A DNA stretch of 64,000 nucleotides from Lepus europaeus (lineage: Eukaryota; Chordata; Mammalia; Lagomorpha; Leporidae). Positions 26,854 to 41,700 of this stretch are shown here, piece by piece. Numbering within the stretch: position 1 is the stretch's first letter; each line of letters opens with the position of its first letter. The notes under the pieces were generated by a model that was not told the origin of the DNA, ran no database searches, and worked only from the letters and a program-made list of their open reading frames with translations. The position numbers were made by a program, and so were the translations under genes. The stretch is taken from the NCBI RefSeq assembly GCF_033115175.1, contig NC_084837.1, positions 90,082,499-90,146,498 on the forward strand. The letters run 5' to 3'.

Positions 26854-29800
26854 CCTCCGGGGAGTCTGCCTCCTCCAGGAAGCCCACAGGCTGACCAGGG
26901 AAGAGCTTCTATAAGCAAAGAGAAAGGAAGGAACAGAGGCTAAGGGGGAGGCAGAAGGAGAAGGAAGGAGAGGAGCACGGGGGAGCAGGAGGGGAGACAG
27001 GGCGAGGGGCTGGGGTGGCGCCCTGGTGAGTCTCTGAGTTATCAACACACCTCCTTCCCTCCCTCCACCTTGCAGGGCTGGTCCAAGCTTCTGCCAGCCG
27101 GCGCCTCCCCCAAGAGGGTGTCTCTGGGTGCAGCCTGGCATGGAGACCCCACCTCAGGGGCAGCCCGGTCCCCGGGTTGGGGGGCAGGCTGGGAGGGGAT
27201 GGGGCGGCCTGCGTTACCAACAGTTTCTGTCTGGAAGTGGGGCGCCAGGAAGACAGGCGTGAAGCAGAGGAAGGCGGCCAGGCAGGTGGCGTCCCTGCCA
27301 TTGCGCTTGCAGTCTTTGTGGAAGATGTTGATCTTGGATGGCTCGAAGTGGAGGCTGGCGTTGATCTGGACCACGGGGCGGGACCTGTGGGAGGAGGGCC
27401 AGGGGCTGAGGGCTGTGGCGGGGGGCTGGGAGTGGGGGTCTGCCAAGCGACTACGGGACGGAGAGGTAGTGTGTGGGGGCAGAGCGGGGCTCCGGATTGT
27501 GCAACAATGACTGGGAGTTGGGGGGAGGGTCCAGGAACCAGTCAGCCCCCGAGGCAGCCTTGCGACGCGCGCTAGGGGCTGCCCTTGCTGGGGCCAGCGC
27601 TCCTCTGATGGCAGCGGCTGCCTGCCTGGGAGGTACACGAGCTCAGGCCATGCTCCAGGCCAAATGACCCCACGACCAGGCCTCAGTGCGTTTGAAACCA
27701 GTGCTCCCCAAATTTAACAGGGGATGGCGCTGTGGCATAGCAGGTTAGACCTCTGCCTTGGGACATGGCATCCCGTATAGGGGCTAGTTCGAGTCCCGGC
27801 TGCTCCACTTCCGATCCAGCTCCCTGCTAATGCGCCTGGGAAAGCAGTAGAGGATGGCCCAGGTGCTTGGGCCCCTGCACCCACATGGGAGACCAGGAAG
27901 AAGCTCCTGGCTCCTGGCTTGGATTGGCTCAGCTCCAGGCACGCAACCATTTGGAGAATGAACCAGTGGATGGAGGATGTCTCTCTCTGTCTCTGTGTCT
28001 CTCTCTCTCTCTGAAAGTCTGCCTCTCAAATAAATCACTAAATCTCTCAACAACACTTGCTCTTGTATCGGTCTCAGCTGCACGTGGTTAGGAAAGGAGA
28101 CCTGTGGACTCTCTCAACCCTGCATTTACACCCAAAGAAACAGCTAGTGGGGCTCGGCTGTGTCTGAGTTCGAACGTGAGTGTCTCTGCCCCTCTCTGCT
28201 CTTCCCTCGCATGGGGGCGCCTTTTACCATGTACACTGTGTGGGAAATGGTGGGGTTGAGTTGTCCCTGGTCCCTGGTCCCCGGTCACTTGGCCCCTCTG
28301 GTGGGGGTTGGGGGGTAGTAGTGAGAATCGAAGGAGGAGAGTGAGGACGGGCTCCCACAGTGCTGAGAGCTGTGTAGACATAATAAGTCGCATCAGTGGT
28401 TCTCATACTTGGCTGCCCTTTGGAACCAAACACTTGGAGAATTTTTAAAAAATTCCTTGGGGCCAGCGCTGTGGTGCAGTGGGTTAACGGCCTGGCCTGA
28501 AGCGCTGGCATCCCATATGGGCGCCGGTTTGAGTCCCGGCTGCTCCACTTCTGATCCAGCTCTCTGCTGTGGCCTGGGGAAGCAGCATAAGATGGCCCAG
28601 GTCCTTGGGCCCCTGCACCCGTGTGGGAGACCCGGAGGAAACTCCTGGCTCCTAGTTTCAGATCAGGGCAGCTCCAGCCGTTGCAGCCATCTGGGGAGTG
28701 AACCAGTGGATAGATGACCTCTCTCTCTCTCTCTGCCTCTGCTCTCTCTGTGTAACTCTTTCAAATAAATAAATAAATAAATAAATCTTTTTTTTAAAAA
28801 AATTCCTGCAGCCAGGTCCCTCCTGCAGAATTCTGCTTCAGTCGATCTGGGGCGGCCTGGGCAGTGAGAGTTTCAAGGCTCCCCAGGTGCTCCCATCAGA
28901 GAACCGGGGCTTTGGCCAGGAGGTCTTCCTGGAGGGCCCTGCTTGCGTTGGTAGCAGAGGCTGGAGCTGGAGCCATGCTTCCTGCGTGACGGATCTCTGG
29001 GGGTGTCCACGTGCACCTGTGTGTCTGCACGTCACCCTCCAGACCTGCCGGGGTGGGCTCAGCGGGGTTTAGACTGTCTACTCACATCCCACATCAGAGC
29101 TCTGCTTTCAATTCAGCTTCCCGCTAATGCACCTGGGACGCCACAGACAGCAGCTCAAGTACCTGAGTCCCTGCCATCCATGCGGGAGAGCCGGATGGAG
29201 TGCCCCAGCCCTGGCTGCTGCAGCCTTTTGGGGGAGTGAACCAGCGGATGGGAGCGCTCTCTGTCTCCCTTTCGATCTGCCTTCCAAACAATTAAATAAA
29301 TCTTTAAGAAAATAAAACAGCTGCTAGGCCACGGCCACCCTCTACCCCGGGCCTTGGTCACCCGTCTTGCCGTCTGGCTGGGACCATGACAGTGAACACC
29401 TATCTGTGCCACGCCTTCCAAGCCCAGGCCGCCCCTGGCGCCACCACCACCAAATACCCAGGAGCCCCGGCATCGGAGCAGACCTCCCGAGAGGCAGAAC
29501 CTGAGCCTGGGCCCTGCAGAGGTGGGACCCCGGAGACTCCGGCTTGCCCAGGGGTGCCCAGAGGCCAGAGGACACCACTGGATGTGTGGCTATGGCAACA
29601 GGGACCTGCAGGAGCCGGCGGTGTTGCCTTGTCCCCTACCACGGCTGTTTCGTGGGGCTTCAGTGCGGATGCTGAGTGGCTGAGCAAGGGGCGGCACGTG
29701 GGGTGGAGCGGGCTCGCTCATCGCCGCTCTCCCGCCTCCCCGCCTCGTTCTGCTGTGGGACTGAGCCCACTCCCAGCTGTCACCACAGGAGCCCACGCCT

Positions 29801-32800
29801 CAGGCCCTCCTTCCCAGGGAAGCCGGCCGAAGCCATCGCCCAGCTGGGCCGCACTCACCTCCCTGTACAGTCACGACTGCTTTCTCTGCTTAATCTTTTT
29901 GTTTTGGGTGGAGGGGGAATAAAAATATTTATTTATCTGAAAAGCAAAAAGACAGCTGCAGAGAAATCGTCCTTCCGCTGGTTCACGCCTCAACGCCTGC
30001 AGCGGCTGGGCTGGGCCCGGTGGAAGCCGGGAGCTCAATCCGGGTCTCCCACATGCACGTCAGGGACTCAGCTTGGACCGTCCCTGCTGACTCTCAGGAT
30101 GTGCATTGATTGGCCGGTGGAATCAGAGACAGAGCTGGGACTTGAACCCAGATGGGATGTGGGCACCCAAGTGGCACATGCCTGCCCCCTTGTGGCATAT
30201 TTTTAAAGTTAGATAGAAAATATGATTGCATTTATATAAGACAAGGTAGGGGGGAGAAGAAGGGGAGGAGTATGCCCACACATGCCCAGGTGATGGAGTG
30301 GGAGCGAGCTTCCCTCGTGCTGTCAATCTCTGAGTCACGTGTTTTGATGAGAAACATCTCATTAATATGCATTAACAGAAAACTCAGGGGCCGGCACTGT
30401 GACGTAGCGGCGGGTAAAGACACCGCTTGCAATGCTAGCTTCCCGGCTGCTCCACTTCTGATCCAGCTCTCTGCTATGGCCTGGGAAAGCAGCGGAAGAT
30501 GGCCCAAGTCCTTGGGCCCCTGCACCCACATGGGAGACCCAGAGGAAGCTCCTGGCTCCTGGCTTCGAATTAGTGCAGCTCTGATTGTTGCGGCCATTTG
30601 GGGAGTGAACCAGAGGATGGAAGACCTCTCTCTGTGTTTCTCCCTAGCTCTAACTCTGCCTTTCAAATAAATGAAATAAGTCTTAAAAAAAAAAGCTCAA
30701 CTTATCTTTTTTTGGCACAAAAAGCAGTCAATGCACAGTAAACTACATGGGCTTTCAAGGAAGCATTAAAATGAGAACTTGGAAAAAGGAAACAAGAAGG
30801 TGGGGCACTGGGAAGAAAGAAATCTTTGCGTCACAATCTCATTCTTCCACCAACGGGGGAAGGGAAGCTCCCCCGGCTGGGAAAACCAGGCTCAGCCCAG
30901 CTTCGCTCCCAGCAGCGCAAGAAGCTGAGGCAGAGGGGAGGCCCAAGCAGTCAGCACTGTGGGGCCAAATTCCAAGAGGGTTTGAGGGCCCCAGACATCG
31001 GTGGAAAGGGGAATTTGAAGGGCTGGTGCTGTGGTGTAGCGGGTAAAGCCGCTGCCTCCAGTGTCGGCATCCCATATGGGCACCGGTTTGAGTCCCAGCT
31101 GTTCCACTTCTGATCCAGCTCTCTGCTGTGGCCTGGGAAAGCAGTAGAAGATGGCCCAAGTCTTTGGGCCCCTGCACCCACGTGGGAGACCTGGAGGAAG
31201 CTCCAGGCTCCTGGCTTTGAATCAGCGCATCTCTGGCCATTGCAGCTATCTGGGGAGTGAACCATCGGATGGAAGACCTCTCTCTCTCTCTCTCTCTTTC
31301 TCTGCCTCTCCTTCTCTCTCTGTGTAACTCTGACTTTCAAATAAATAAATTAAAAAAAAAAAGAGAGAGAGAGAGAGAGTAGGGGTGTTTGGACCTCAAG
31401 ATCATGCACAATGAATCTGTAAGAGAAATCTGTCGTTGGGACAGGATAAGAACAGGTGATGACAAGGGACAGGAACGGGTCCATCGTGGCCCTCAAGAGA
31501 GGCAGAAGTGGACACCAACCACAGAATCACAGCGTTGCCCAGGGCGCCCACTGCCAGGTCCACAAGCCCATCCTCGTTGAGGTCCAGTTGCCCGTGGATG
31601 CTGCAGCCAAAATACTGGAGGCCAGGAGCCAGCTCCGACGCGGCGATTCTCTGCAGGCCGGGAAGAGAGAACTCAGGGCGCGGGTGCAGGCATGGGCGGG
31701 AGGGGCTCTGCCACGGGCAGAGCCAAGCACCCAGGCCCCAGCTGTCTGCTCTCCTGCCTGTCATGGCACTCCAAGTTCCCCCCATTCAGGTCATTCTTTT
31801 GTGTTAAAATGTCATGTCTTAGAAGAGCTGCCCACTGTGTGTAAATGCATATTACCTGTCAGGCAGGTCACCTGTAATCATTAGACTATTTAAAAAAATT
31901 TTTTTTTGACAGCCAGAGTTAGAGAGAAAAAGAGACAGATAGAGAATCTTCCTTCTGTTGGTTCACCCCCCAAGTGGCTGTTACGGCCAGCGCGCTGCGC
32001 CGATCCGAAGTCAGGAGCCAGGTGCCTCCTCCTGGTCGCCCATGCAGGTGCAGGGCCCAAGCACTTGGGCCATCCTCCACTGAACTCCCGGGCCACAGCA
32101 GAGAGCTGGACTGGAAGAGGAGCAGCCAGGAAACAACCAGCGCCCCAACCGGGACTAGAACCCGGGGTGCCGGTGCCACAGGCAGAAGATTAGCCTAGTG
32201 AGCCGCGGTGCTGGCTAGCTTAAAATTTTTAAAAATGCATTTATTTGAAAGACAGACACAAGATAGAGATAGAAATATACATATGGATAGATAGATGATA
32301 AATAGATAAATGATAGAAACCTCCCATCTCCACGAGTGACTGCAACAGGTTGGGCTGGGCCAGGCCAAAGCTGGGAGCCTGGAACTCAGTCTGGTGGCCC
32401 ACGTAAGTGGCAGGGACCCGGGTAACTTGGGCTTCTCAGAATGCGCACAGGCAGGAGGCTGGACGGGACCCAGAGCTGGGACTGGAACCCGAGCACTCCA
32501 ATATGGACCGCAGGTGTCTCGGCGGCATTTTACCCACTGTGCTGCGTGCCTGCCCCTAGAGGCTGTGTGGCCAATAAAACATGAGCCAGCAGGGCTAGGG
32601 CTTGAAATGGGGCAGTTTTGGAGGGAGGGTACCCGGGGGAGTGATGGGAAGGTCCCGGGACAAAGGGCCTGCGTTGGAAAGTCTCTGCCGGGGGCTAAGC
32701 CCACGGTGGGGGCGCAGGGATTGCTGGCTCTAGTCCCAGCTGCTTTGCGTCTGATCCGGCTTCCTGCTGATTTGCCTGGAAGACAGCAGGTGGTGGCCAA

Positions 32801-32921
32801 GTACTTGGGTTCCCCGCCACCTACACAGGTGACCAGGATCGAGTTCTGGGCTCCTGGCTCCTTCTGCTTGGCCCTGCTCTGGCTGTTGTGGCCATTTGGG
32901 GAGTGAACCAGCAGATGGAAG

Positions 32922-32977
<56 letters not shown>

Positions 32978-35700
32978 TTGCTCTGCCTTTCAAGTAGATG
33001 ACAAACACAAGAAATAAAATTAAAGAAAACAAACAAACAAACAAAGAACATCTCAGCTTGAGACAAGAACAGCCAGGATGGATCGGGGTTGCCTTCCTGG
33101 GCGTGGACACAGAGCCTCGGGGCCACGCGTGAGCTCCCAGTGGTCTGCACGCTTCCCTGCCTTTCCCCGGGCAGCTGTACCTGCTTGGGCCTCTTCAGGA
33201 CGCCCCCGGGGAAGCCGTGGAAGATGTAGATGGCTCCCCGGTGGCTGTCCTCCAGCGGTGCTCCCACCACCACGTCGTTGTAGGAGTCCTGGTTGAGGTC
33301 TCGGACGGAGGCGATGGAGGACCCAAACCGTGCGTTCTGGTAGCTGTGTGAGTCCTTCAGCGTCCCGTTGTAAACAAACCGATTCTGCAAAGCCAGGTGT
33401 CGGGGAGAGGCTCAGGGCGCCTGGGTCAGAGCCCCCAGGGTCACGGTCGCTGCCCACCCCCACCCCCGCCTGTATGCGCTGTCCCCTCCGTTTCCCCAGC
33501 ACCCCGTCCTGTCCTGTTCAGTGACAGAGGTCCCTGCTCCTTCCCTGGTAGCCTCGTTTCCCCAGACAGGGGTCAGGTGCCGCGCCCCGCCCCGCCCCGC
33601 CCTCCTGGGTACCTGTCTCAGGACGTAGACGTACACCCTGCCTCGCTCCAGGCCCTCGCTGAAGTACATGGGGGCGCCCACGAGCAGGACGTCGGTCACC
33701 CCGTCGTCGTCGCTGTCCACCGAGGTGATTTCACTCCCGAAGTAGGAGCCTATCTGTGGCACACGCGGGCAGAGGGGAGCGGGGCTGGGTTCCTGCCTCG
33801 CGCGGCCAGGAGCCCCCAGGACCACCCCTCCACTCAGAAGCGCATAGCCCCTTTGTCAGGCCGCTGGCTCCCTTCCTCGCACAGTGGGCCTGCCTGCCCT
33901 CAGGCGGCCTTGGCCTCTTCCCCTTCCTTCTTCCCGCCCCCTTTCTTCTCAATGTTTAATTTTAGTGCTGGCCATTTATTTTGTTTGGAAATCATATACG
34001 ATAATGACTAACAAAAGGGAAAAAAATTCAAAAAACCCAAAAAGATAAAGAAAGCCAAAGTTACTGATTTCCTAAACGTAACTAAATTAATGGGTTTTCT
34101 TCCAGTGTTTTTGTTTGTGTGTATGTTTCCATTGTAATAAATCGAGGACATACTACATGTATACTGACTTTAAAAGTCAGAGAGAGAGGGAGAGAGGGAT
34201 GGATCTCACTCACTGGTTCATCACCCCAGATTTCTGAACTGTCTGGGGCAGGGAGCTAGAGATGCTATCAGGGTGTCCCATGTGGGTGGCAGGGACCCAT
34301 GTACTTGAGGCATCACCTGGTGGCTCCCAGGGTGTGCAATCCCCAGGAAGCTGTGTGGGAAGTGGAGGAGCCAGGTCTCTAACCAGGCTCTCTGGTATGG
34401 GGTGAGGACGTCCCAAGGGGGCCACTTAGTTGTTAAACACTGCTGCTTGTCCAGTTTTAATGGTGCAAGTCCTCTGTACTCGTGTCTTGGATGGTGATAT
34501 GCGTTGGAGATAGTTAAGGGATCCCAAAGGTTCATGTAACGGGGCTTGGTGCCCAGTGGGTGATGTGAAGAGGTCAGGTGGGACCTTTAAGAGGGGGGGC
34601 CTAGTTGGGGTGGTGACATCCTCGAGGGTGTGGCCTGGGAAGAGACTGACAGTTCTTGTAAGAGTGCGTTACCCTGCTCTCTGGCCACGTGAGCCCTCTC
34701 TCACACACGGAGCCAGAGGCCGGCACGGTGCCCTTGAACCTCTGGAACTGGGAGCTAAATGAACCTCTTTTCCGGATAAAGTACTCAGCCTCAGCTACCT
34801 CGATACAGCAACACGCAATGGACTAACAATGGTGCATGGCGACCCCTGTGGGCGCCTGAGCACCTGCCGAGTTCCTTCCTGCCTCAGTGAGGCACTGCCT
34901 ACCCACCCCCATCCCACCAGAAACCGAGGGATCCTCCCTGGCCCCACCTCCCGCCTCTCCCACCTGTAGATGCCCCGGCAAGCCCCACCTGCTGTCTGCC
35001 CGCCCCGCCCACTCCTCCCCAAGCACCTCCCAGCTTCCTGGGTCCCTCCAGCCCTCCCAGCTAGAGGGGAGCACACAGGATCCTCATGGTCTCCACTCTG
35101 CCTCTGTGGACCTGCCTCCCTCCTGCTCCCAGAGCTGCACTCCCGGCCCCTGCCCTACCAACTGACTTCTCTCCAAAAGCCCTAGGCCCTGGCTGGGTTC
35201 CTCTGCACCCCCAAATAAATCTCGGCCACCCTTCGGGTCTCTGCTGAAGGGCCCCTGCCTGCCAGGAGCTGCCCCTAGCCCTCTCTCTCTCCACTCTGTG
35301 CCCGGTGCCCCCTCAATGACTCCCCAGCCCCTACACTTCCCCCACCAGGCCCCACTCCTTCCACTGGCAGCCTCAGGAGGGGCGCCGTGCCCAGCACACA
35401 GGAGGTGCATACTAAATGCTTACAGGGCCCCTGGGTTGCCTAGGAAACTGGAAGGTGCCCTGGCCGGGCTCAGGCTCTGAGTGAGAGAGGGGTAGGCGAA
35501 CACGCGGGAGCCCCACACTGCTGCGGGGAGAGAGACGGCTTCGTTATGCAGGGAAAGAATGCGAGTGGCTGGCCCAAGGTCAGACGTCTGGGCCTGCCAA
35601 GCTGGGGCTGTCTGATGCCCGGGCTCATGCCTCCTGGAGGAGAGTGTTCCAGAACACAGCCATGCTCAAGGATCAAAGCTGGTAACTGAGGAGAAAGATG

Positions 35701-35737
<37 letters not shown>

Positions 35738-38700
35738 GAGAGAGAGAGAGAGAAACTCCTGAACACGGTGCGGGGAGAGGGAGACGCTCCTACAGCCAGA
35801 GCCAGGCAGGCAGGGGCGGGAGAGACGGGTCTCAGTCTGCGGCCTCAGCTATGTGGGTCACAGCGATTTGGAATCCACTTAATTCAGCTGCCTTCAGCAC
35901 TGTGGTTTCGCGTTCGGATGTTGGAGGCGGAACCGGGCAGGAAAAATGTCCTAAATCCATCAGCAAATTCCCTCCAGCTCTCAAGGTCTAGTGCTTGACT
36001 CCAAAAGTGCCGGCCCAGGGTGGGGCACGGTGCGGGCAGACCCCGGAGCACCAGCGCCCGTGGAGGGCAGGAAGAGGGACGGCAGGGTTAGACCCACGAG
36101 GACCCATCCTCGGTGTGACAAATGCAGCAGAGGCTCCGGGGAGCTGAGGGCAACCATGAGGGCCAGACTGGGCTCCGCCTGGGCCCCGGGGGCCTGCGTG
36201 ATGCCAGTCTGGAGGAGCCAAGGTCAGGATCAGGAGTGCGGGGATCAGGATCAGCGCCATATGCCAGCCCCACCAGAGGCCAGGATTCTTAACCTGACCT
36301 CGCCATGAGGCCACCGCGCAGCTTCCCCTCATTTTTCCTCCCACTAATGTCTTATTTTCTGATCTCTTCACCGCCACCAGTTCTGATCATGGCTCCCAGT
36401 TGGAGTTCATGGACGTCTAGCCTGAGCCACTGAGCACCACGGGCTGGTTGCCAGCCCCACGCCAGGCAGGTGTCAGCACCATCTCCTCCCAGGAGCAGGG
36501 TGGAAGTTGGTATGGAGGCTGCGGTGAGTCCGTGGCACCCTGCTGTGGGTGGGTGGGTGGGTGGGTGCAGAACTCCGGCCACTTTGGGCAGCACGCTGGC
36601 CCCTCTAAGATGCCCACACGGGGGCAGCCCAGGCTGGATGGCCATGACCTAGATGCCATCTGGAGCCCTGGAGTGAGGGGAGGGGGCTGGTGGGAAGGAG
36701 CAGAGGTCTAGCACTTGCCCTTCCCCCAACCCCAAGACAAGAGTTCCAGGAAAAGTAGGCAAGAAGTTCTTCTGGGCTCTCCCTGCTGGAGGAGGGACCG
36801 GGCGTGGTGCTGGGGGAGGGGCAGGCTGGAGCACCTGCAACCTGGGTGCCAATGAGGTCCATGCTCCCCATCAGGAGGGATGCTTGTAGGTCAGGGGTCT
36901 TCCTGCTGAGAGGGAACAGGTGAGCTCCAGAGGCCCGTGGGCCACCTGTGCCTGCTGCCATTCCCTTTGGGCTGCCTCCTCGTCTCCCCTGCCCCAGGCT
37001 CCCTCGCCTGTTACCTGCTCGCCGCGCAGAGCCTGGTGGATGGTGAGGTTCCGGTTGTTGTGCATCGTGAACAGGATGACTTTGCCGGTGTGGTTGAACC
37101 GGGGGGCTCCGGCCACGTACACCCGCCCCTGCCTGGAGGACACGACCGATGTCACCGTGTACCCTGCCACAGGAGGAAACAGGCTGGTCTCTGGTGCCTT
37201 GTCCTGGGCAGGCCTTGCCAGGGCCTGGCTTGGGGCTCGGCTCCCTAGGGGAGGGAGGTGGCTCTGGGGCAGGCCAAGCAGGGTGGCGGTTCCCAGGGAC
37301 GGCTGGGTCTGGGACACGGGTGTGGAGGGTGGGGTGGACTCGCTGCACCTGACCCCTGCTGGAGGAATAAAGGAAGCCATGGAGGGCCATGAAAGGGAGC
37401 TGCCAACCTGGAATGTGTACCTCCCAGCCCCAGCTCACGGGAGCAGTGCAGACCGAGCCACACTTCATTCCAGACTGGGCAGGCCCTGCCAACCAGTGTC
37501 CACGCTACGTCCTACCTCCTGCTCCGTGTTGGCCCCACGTTGCTCTACTCCTGGAGTCTTGGGGATTCTTGCAGCCCCAAGGCTTTGTACACTAAAAGGA
37601 GGAAGCTCGCAGGCTCCTGCCCTACACACCACAGTGGAGAGGAAGAAGCTTAAGCCCCGAGGCTCCTTTGGAAGGCCCCCAGCCTGTGCCGTGGTGTGGC
37701 TGAGCGTGCAGGTCCCCGGAGGTGAACGTGCGGTGACCAAAAGTCTCACTTCCTGCCAGCCGATACTGGATGCTGGATCCCGACTTTGAGATGGGCATCC
37801 GGTTTTGTCGGCAGTTCCTGGGCTGCTTCCAGGGAGATCAATGTGTCCTTCTGCTGTGTGTGTGTGTGCAGGGGTGCACCTATACACATGTCCTGTGTGT
37901 GCAACACTGGCACTTGGGTCACACCTGTGGCTTCCAGAGAGGCTGTGGGACGGATAAACTAGCGGACTCAGTGCCCGGGAGCGTGGTGGGTACGGTAGGG
38001 GGCGCTGCTCTGGCTCCCAGCACACTTTTGACTCTTGGAGGTGGATTCTGGTCACTGGGGCCTCCGAGGTCCAGCAGACCAGGGCAGTGAAGTTAGAGCA
38101 GCCGCAAACAGGTGGCGCTGGTGGGCTCAGCCTTGTGGACAGCGTGAGGGCTCTCCCCAGCTGGGCCCGCAGAGACACTCAGTTGGCCTTGGACTTCCAG
38201 ATTTCTCCGAAGGAGGGAGGCTGGGCCAGGCCCAGGGGCGAGGGTCCCGGCAGCGGATGGGGGCTGCCGCTCCAAGGGCATGGAGCTTCCTGCTCTCTAG
38301 CCGACTACCTGTTGCTGTGCCTGGGGTTCCCTTGCTGGTTCTTTGGCGCGTGGGCAGGGCTCTTCGGGAACTGGCCCAGCCTCCCTGGGGCTGGGTGAAG
38401 GGGATGGGGACAGAGCCTGGCCTGAATCCAGGTGAGCCAGGCCTCTCTGTCTCCTGGCCCCAAAGCTTCCACTCTTCACTGCCTGGGGAACCAGGCGGTT
38501 ACTGTCCCAGGGGAGAGCCCAGAAGGAGGAGGTGGAGGGAAGGAGTGGGTTCTCCCAGGACCTGCCCAAGGCAGCGACTGGGGTTAAGGAGTTACAGTTG
38601 GGCTTCCTGGAGTGGGGGAGGGGTCTTTCAGCCTGGCTCTGCCCCTGTTGGGTCTTCTGGGAAGAGCCAGAGGCTAGCTGTGCTGGGCCAGGTGTGCCCT

Positions 38701-41700
38701 CACTCAGTTACCTTCAATAGCTCCCTACTGCCAGACCTCTTAGCCTGGTGTTCAAGGCCTCCTGCTGCAGCTGTCCTAACCTGTGTCCGGAACCCAAACT
38801 CTGTCCGGAACCTTCCAGCACTCTCCATCCCTCCCTCCTTTGCTTGGCCAAGCAGAGGCTGTAGCACGCGCCCAGTGGGGCCCCGCGTGTGCCAGGCTGC
38901 TGCCCAAGGCCTCCCGCATCCTTCTCCTCCCCCCACAAGCGGCCCTGGGACGTGGCCGCTGTCACCTGCCTTGCTATTCCGTGCTTTGGGGCACCCCCAC
39001 CTCAAAGTGATCAGTGCTTGCTTCCTCGCCTGCAGGGCAGGGCTCAGCATTGGGGGGGGGTGGCCCAAGAACATCCAACCGATGCTAGAGAAAGGGGCGC
39101 TGGCCTGCACCCTGTGTTTTCCCAGCGTGGGCGCCTTTGGCCATGCAGGGACTCCAGCCTCTCCTCCTTTCTCTGTGCTGTGTCCCAGCTCTTGCCGCTC
39201 TTGTGCAAGGGTTATCTGTGCACAGGTGTCTCTGCTGCCCACCGGCCGGGAAGCAGCCCGAGGGTGGGGCCAGGACCTGTCCACTGCCGCACCTGACAGC
39301 AGGTGCTATTCTGCACAGCCTGGGTTTAACACCTTGAGCATAAGAGGGAGCTCGGGCCCCAGGGCCTGGGGCTGCAGGGAAATTTCTAGAGCTCTACTCC
39401 TCTGAATGTTGTCGCATAGTTCCCAGATTCTAGCATTTTGCACTGTGCTCAGCTGAGGGTCCCAAGGTTGGGGGATGGGAAGTGGGGGTAGCCATGGTGG
39501 GGGCAGCACCGTAGTCCAGGTGTGAGGCTGAACCGCTGAGGGATGAGGGCAGGACTGGGATGGTGCTAAGCTCGAGTGGCCGACATACAGTCTGGCGGCA
39601 GCAGGTGCAGCCCAGTTCGGACACCCAGGGACGGCCTGTCGTGCGGGGCGTGGGCGGGGCCATGATGGATAGGAAACGGTGGCTGACCCCAGCACCCAGG
39701 TGGAGCGCTGAATCAGCACTCTGCTCCCCCAGCCCCACCCCGCTGCCCTGTTTGCCCCCCAGCCGCCAGCCTCCTCCCAGGGCCTGGCTCGTACCCAGGT
39801 ATGCGCCGTGGTTCTTGAGCTCCTCGGGGAACTCCTTCAGGTAGGACTCGCGGTGCGGGATGACCTTCCCGCCGCTCGTCTCCTTCAGCACAGCTCCGTT
39901 CCAGTCATAGGCGCCCACAGCTCCCAGCAGAACCCCGTCCTGCCACGGAGGGGCCACATGTCAGCTCCTGTCCCCGAGCCACACCTAACTTCCGGGTGGG
40001 ACTCTTGGCTTTGCAATGAGCCGAGGAGACCTCATTCCATCCATCGTTAGCATGAGATAGGTCAAGCTGATCCGAAGAAGAGGAATTTAGGAAACAGAGA
40101 ATGTTCTAGAAAAAACTGCAAATCCAGCGCCAAACCTCTATTCCCCCACTGGGTTGCAAAACTCCTCTAGGAAATCTCTCATCACCACCCCTTCCTTCTG
40201 CCAGTCCTTGCTTGGCGCTGGGGAGATTGTCCTTGCCCTCTCAGAGCTCGAAGATAAGAAACAAATACTCAAGACAGAGAGCAGCAGCTCATACTTATCA
40301 AGGTGGTACATACAATCAGGGAAAGCCACAGCTGGGTTTATTTAGACTGCCATGGAGGCCAGCAAAAGCCGTGTGAGGAAATGAGGTTTACCCAGACATT
40401 TGAAAGATAAGGCAGGGTCAGGCAGGGGAAGAGCTGGAGGGGAAGCACTAGAAACAGCTGGTGCAAAGGTCCTGAGGCTGGCGAGAGTTTAGAGCTTCTG
40501 TTTGGTGGGGCTGGAGCATTGAGAGTGGGCAGAGGCTGGAGGTAAGGCCAGACAGGTAAGCCAGGGTCCCATCTCTGATGGTCAGGTCTGCTTCTGGAGG
40601 GCCTGATCTGGCACCGAGCCAATCCTCCTTCCCCAAAGCCCTGAAGCTCCTGGGGCTCCTGTGTGTCCGCGGCCAGGGGTACTGCAGAGGCGGTGAGACT
40701 CAGAGGGGGTGAGACTCAGGTCCCAAGAGCCCCTTCCAGGACACCTGTGCCATGAAGAGGGAGGGCCATGCTCTCACTGGCGGCTCAGGTTCTGGGCTTG
40801 CAAGGTTTGTTCCAACCAGCCCAGTGTGGCGCCTGCAGAAGGGGCAATGGCCAGGTGTAGGGGTGGTGAGTGGGCAGGAGCGACCCAGGAGGCTGAGATG
40901 CCCCTCTTCCAGGCCACAGGAGGTTAGAGGCGAGAGATCCCGGGAAAGACGGGTGGATGCGCGAGCCCATGGAAGGCGGGAGAGACCCGGCGGGCTGGGA
41001 AGGGCAAGCACGTGCAGGTGAGAGACAGGGAGGGCGGCTCCCAAGCCCTACCTCTACCACATGGGAGGAGAAGCCCGTCTGAGACATCTCTAGTCCAAAG
41101 GAGGTTTCGTTCTTGTTGGTGCCTGAAACAGAGGGACGGAAAGGCGTCAGCTCTGTGCCTGGCTGCTTAGCGCCAGCCGGTGCCTGTGTCCCAGGGGCCT
41201 CTTCCGGGTGGGGTGGAGCCCCATCCCCCCAATAGCCTGTTTTTTTTTTTTTAGAAAGCTTTTATTTAATAAATATAAACTTATGGGTACAGCTTTAGGA
41301 ATATAGCGGTTCTTTCCCCCATACCCGCCTTCCTACCCCCATTCCCATCCCACCTCCTACTCCCTCGCCCATCCCATTCTCATTAAGATTCATTTTTAAT
41401 TATCTTTATATACAGAAGATCAACTATATACTAAGTAAAGATTTCAGCAGTTTGCACCCACACAGACACACAAAGTCCTATTTGAATACTAGTTTTACTG
41501 TTAATTTGCATAGTACAACTCGTTAAGGACAGAGATCCTACATGAGGAGCAAGTGCGCAGTGACTCCTGTTATTGACTTAACAATTGACACTCTTATTTA
41601 TGTCGTCAGTAATCACCCAAGGCTCTTGTCATGAGCTGCCAAGGCTATGGAAGCTTTTGAGTTCACAAACTCAGACCTTATTTAGACAAGGCCATAATCA

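Noticed and set aside
38035..39405. 456-codon plus-strand open frame in intron 11
   Set aside because: No domain, no sensible start context and no repetitive family, Trp/Ser/Gly/Pro-rich composition as expected for chance frames in GC-rich DNA, and it lies wholly within an ITGA11 intron.
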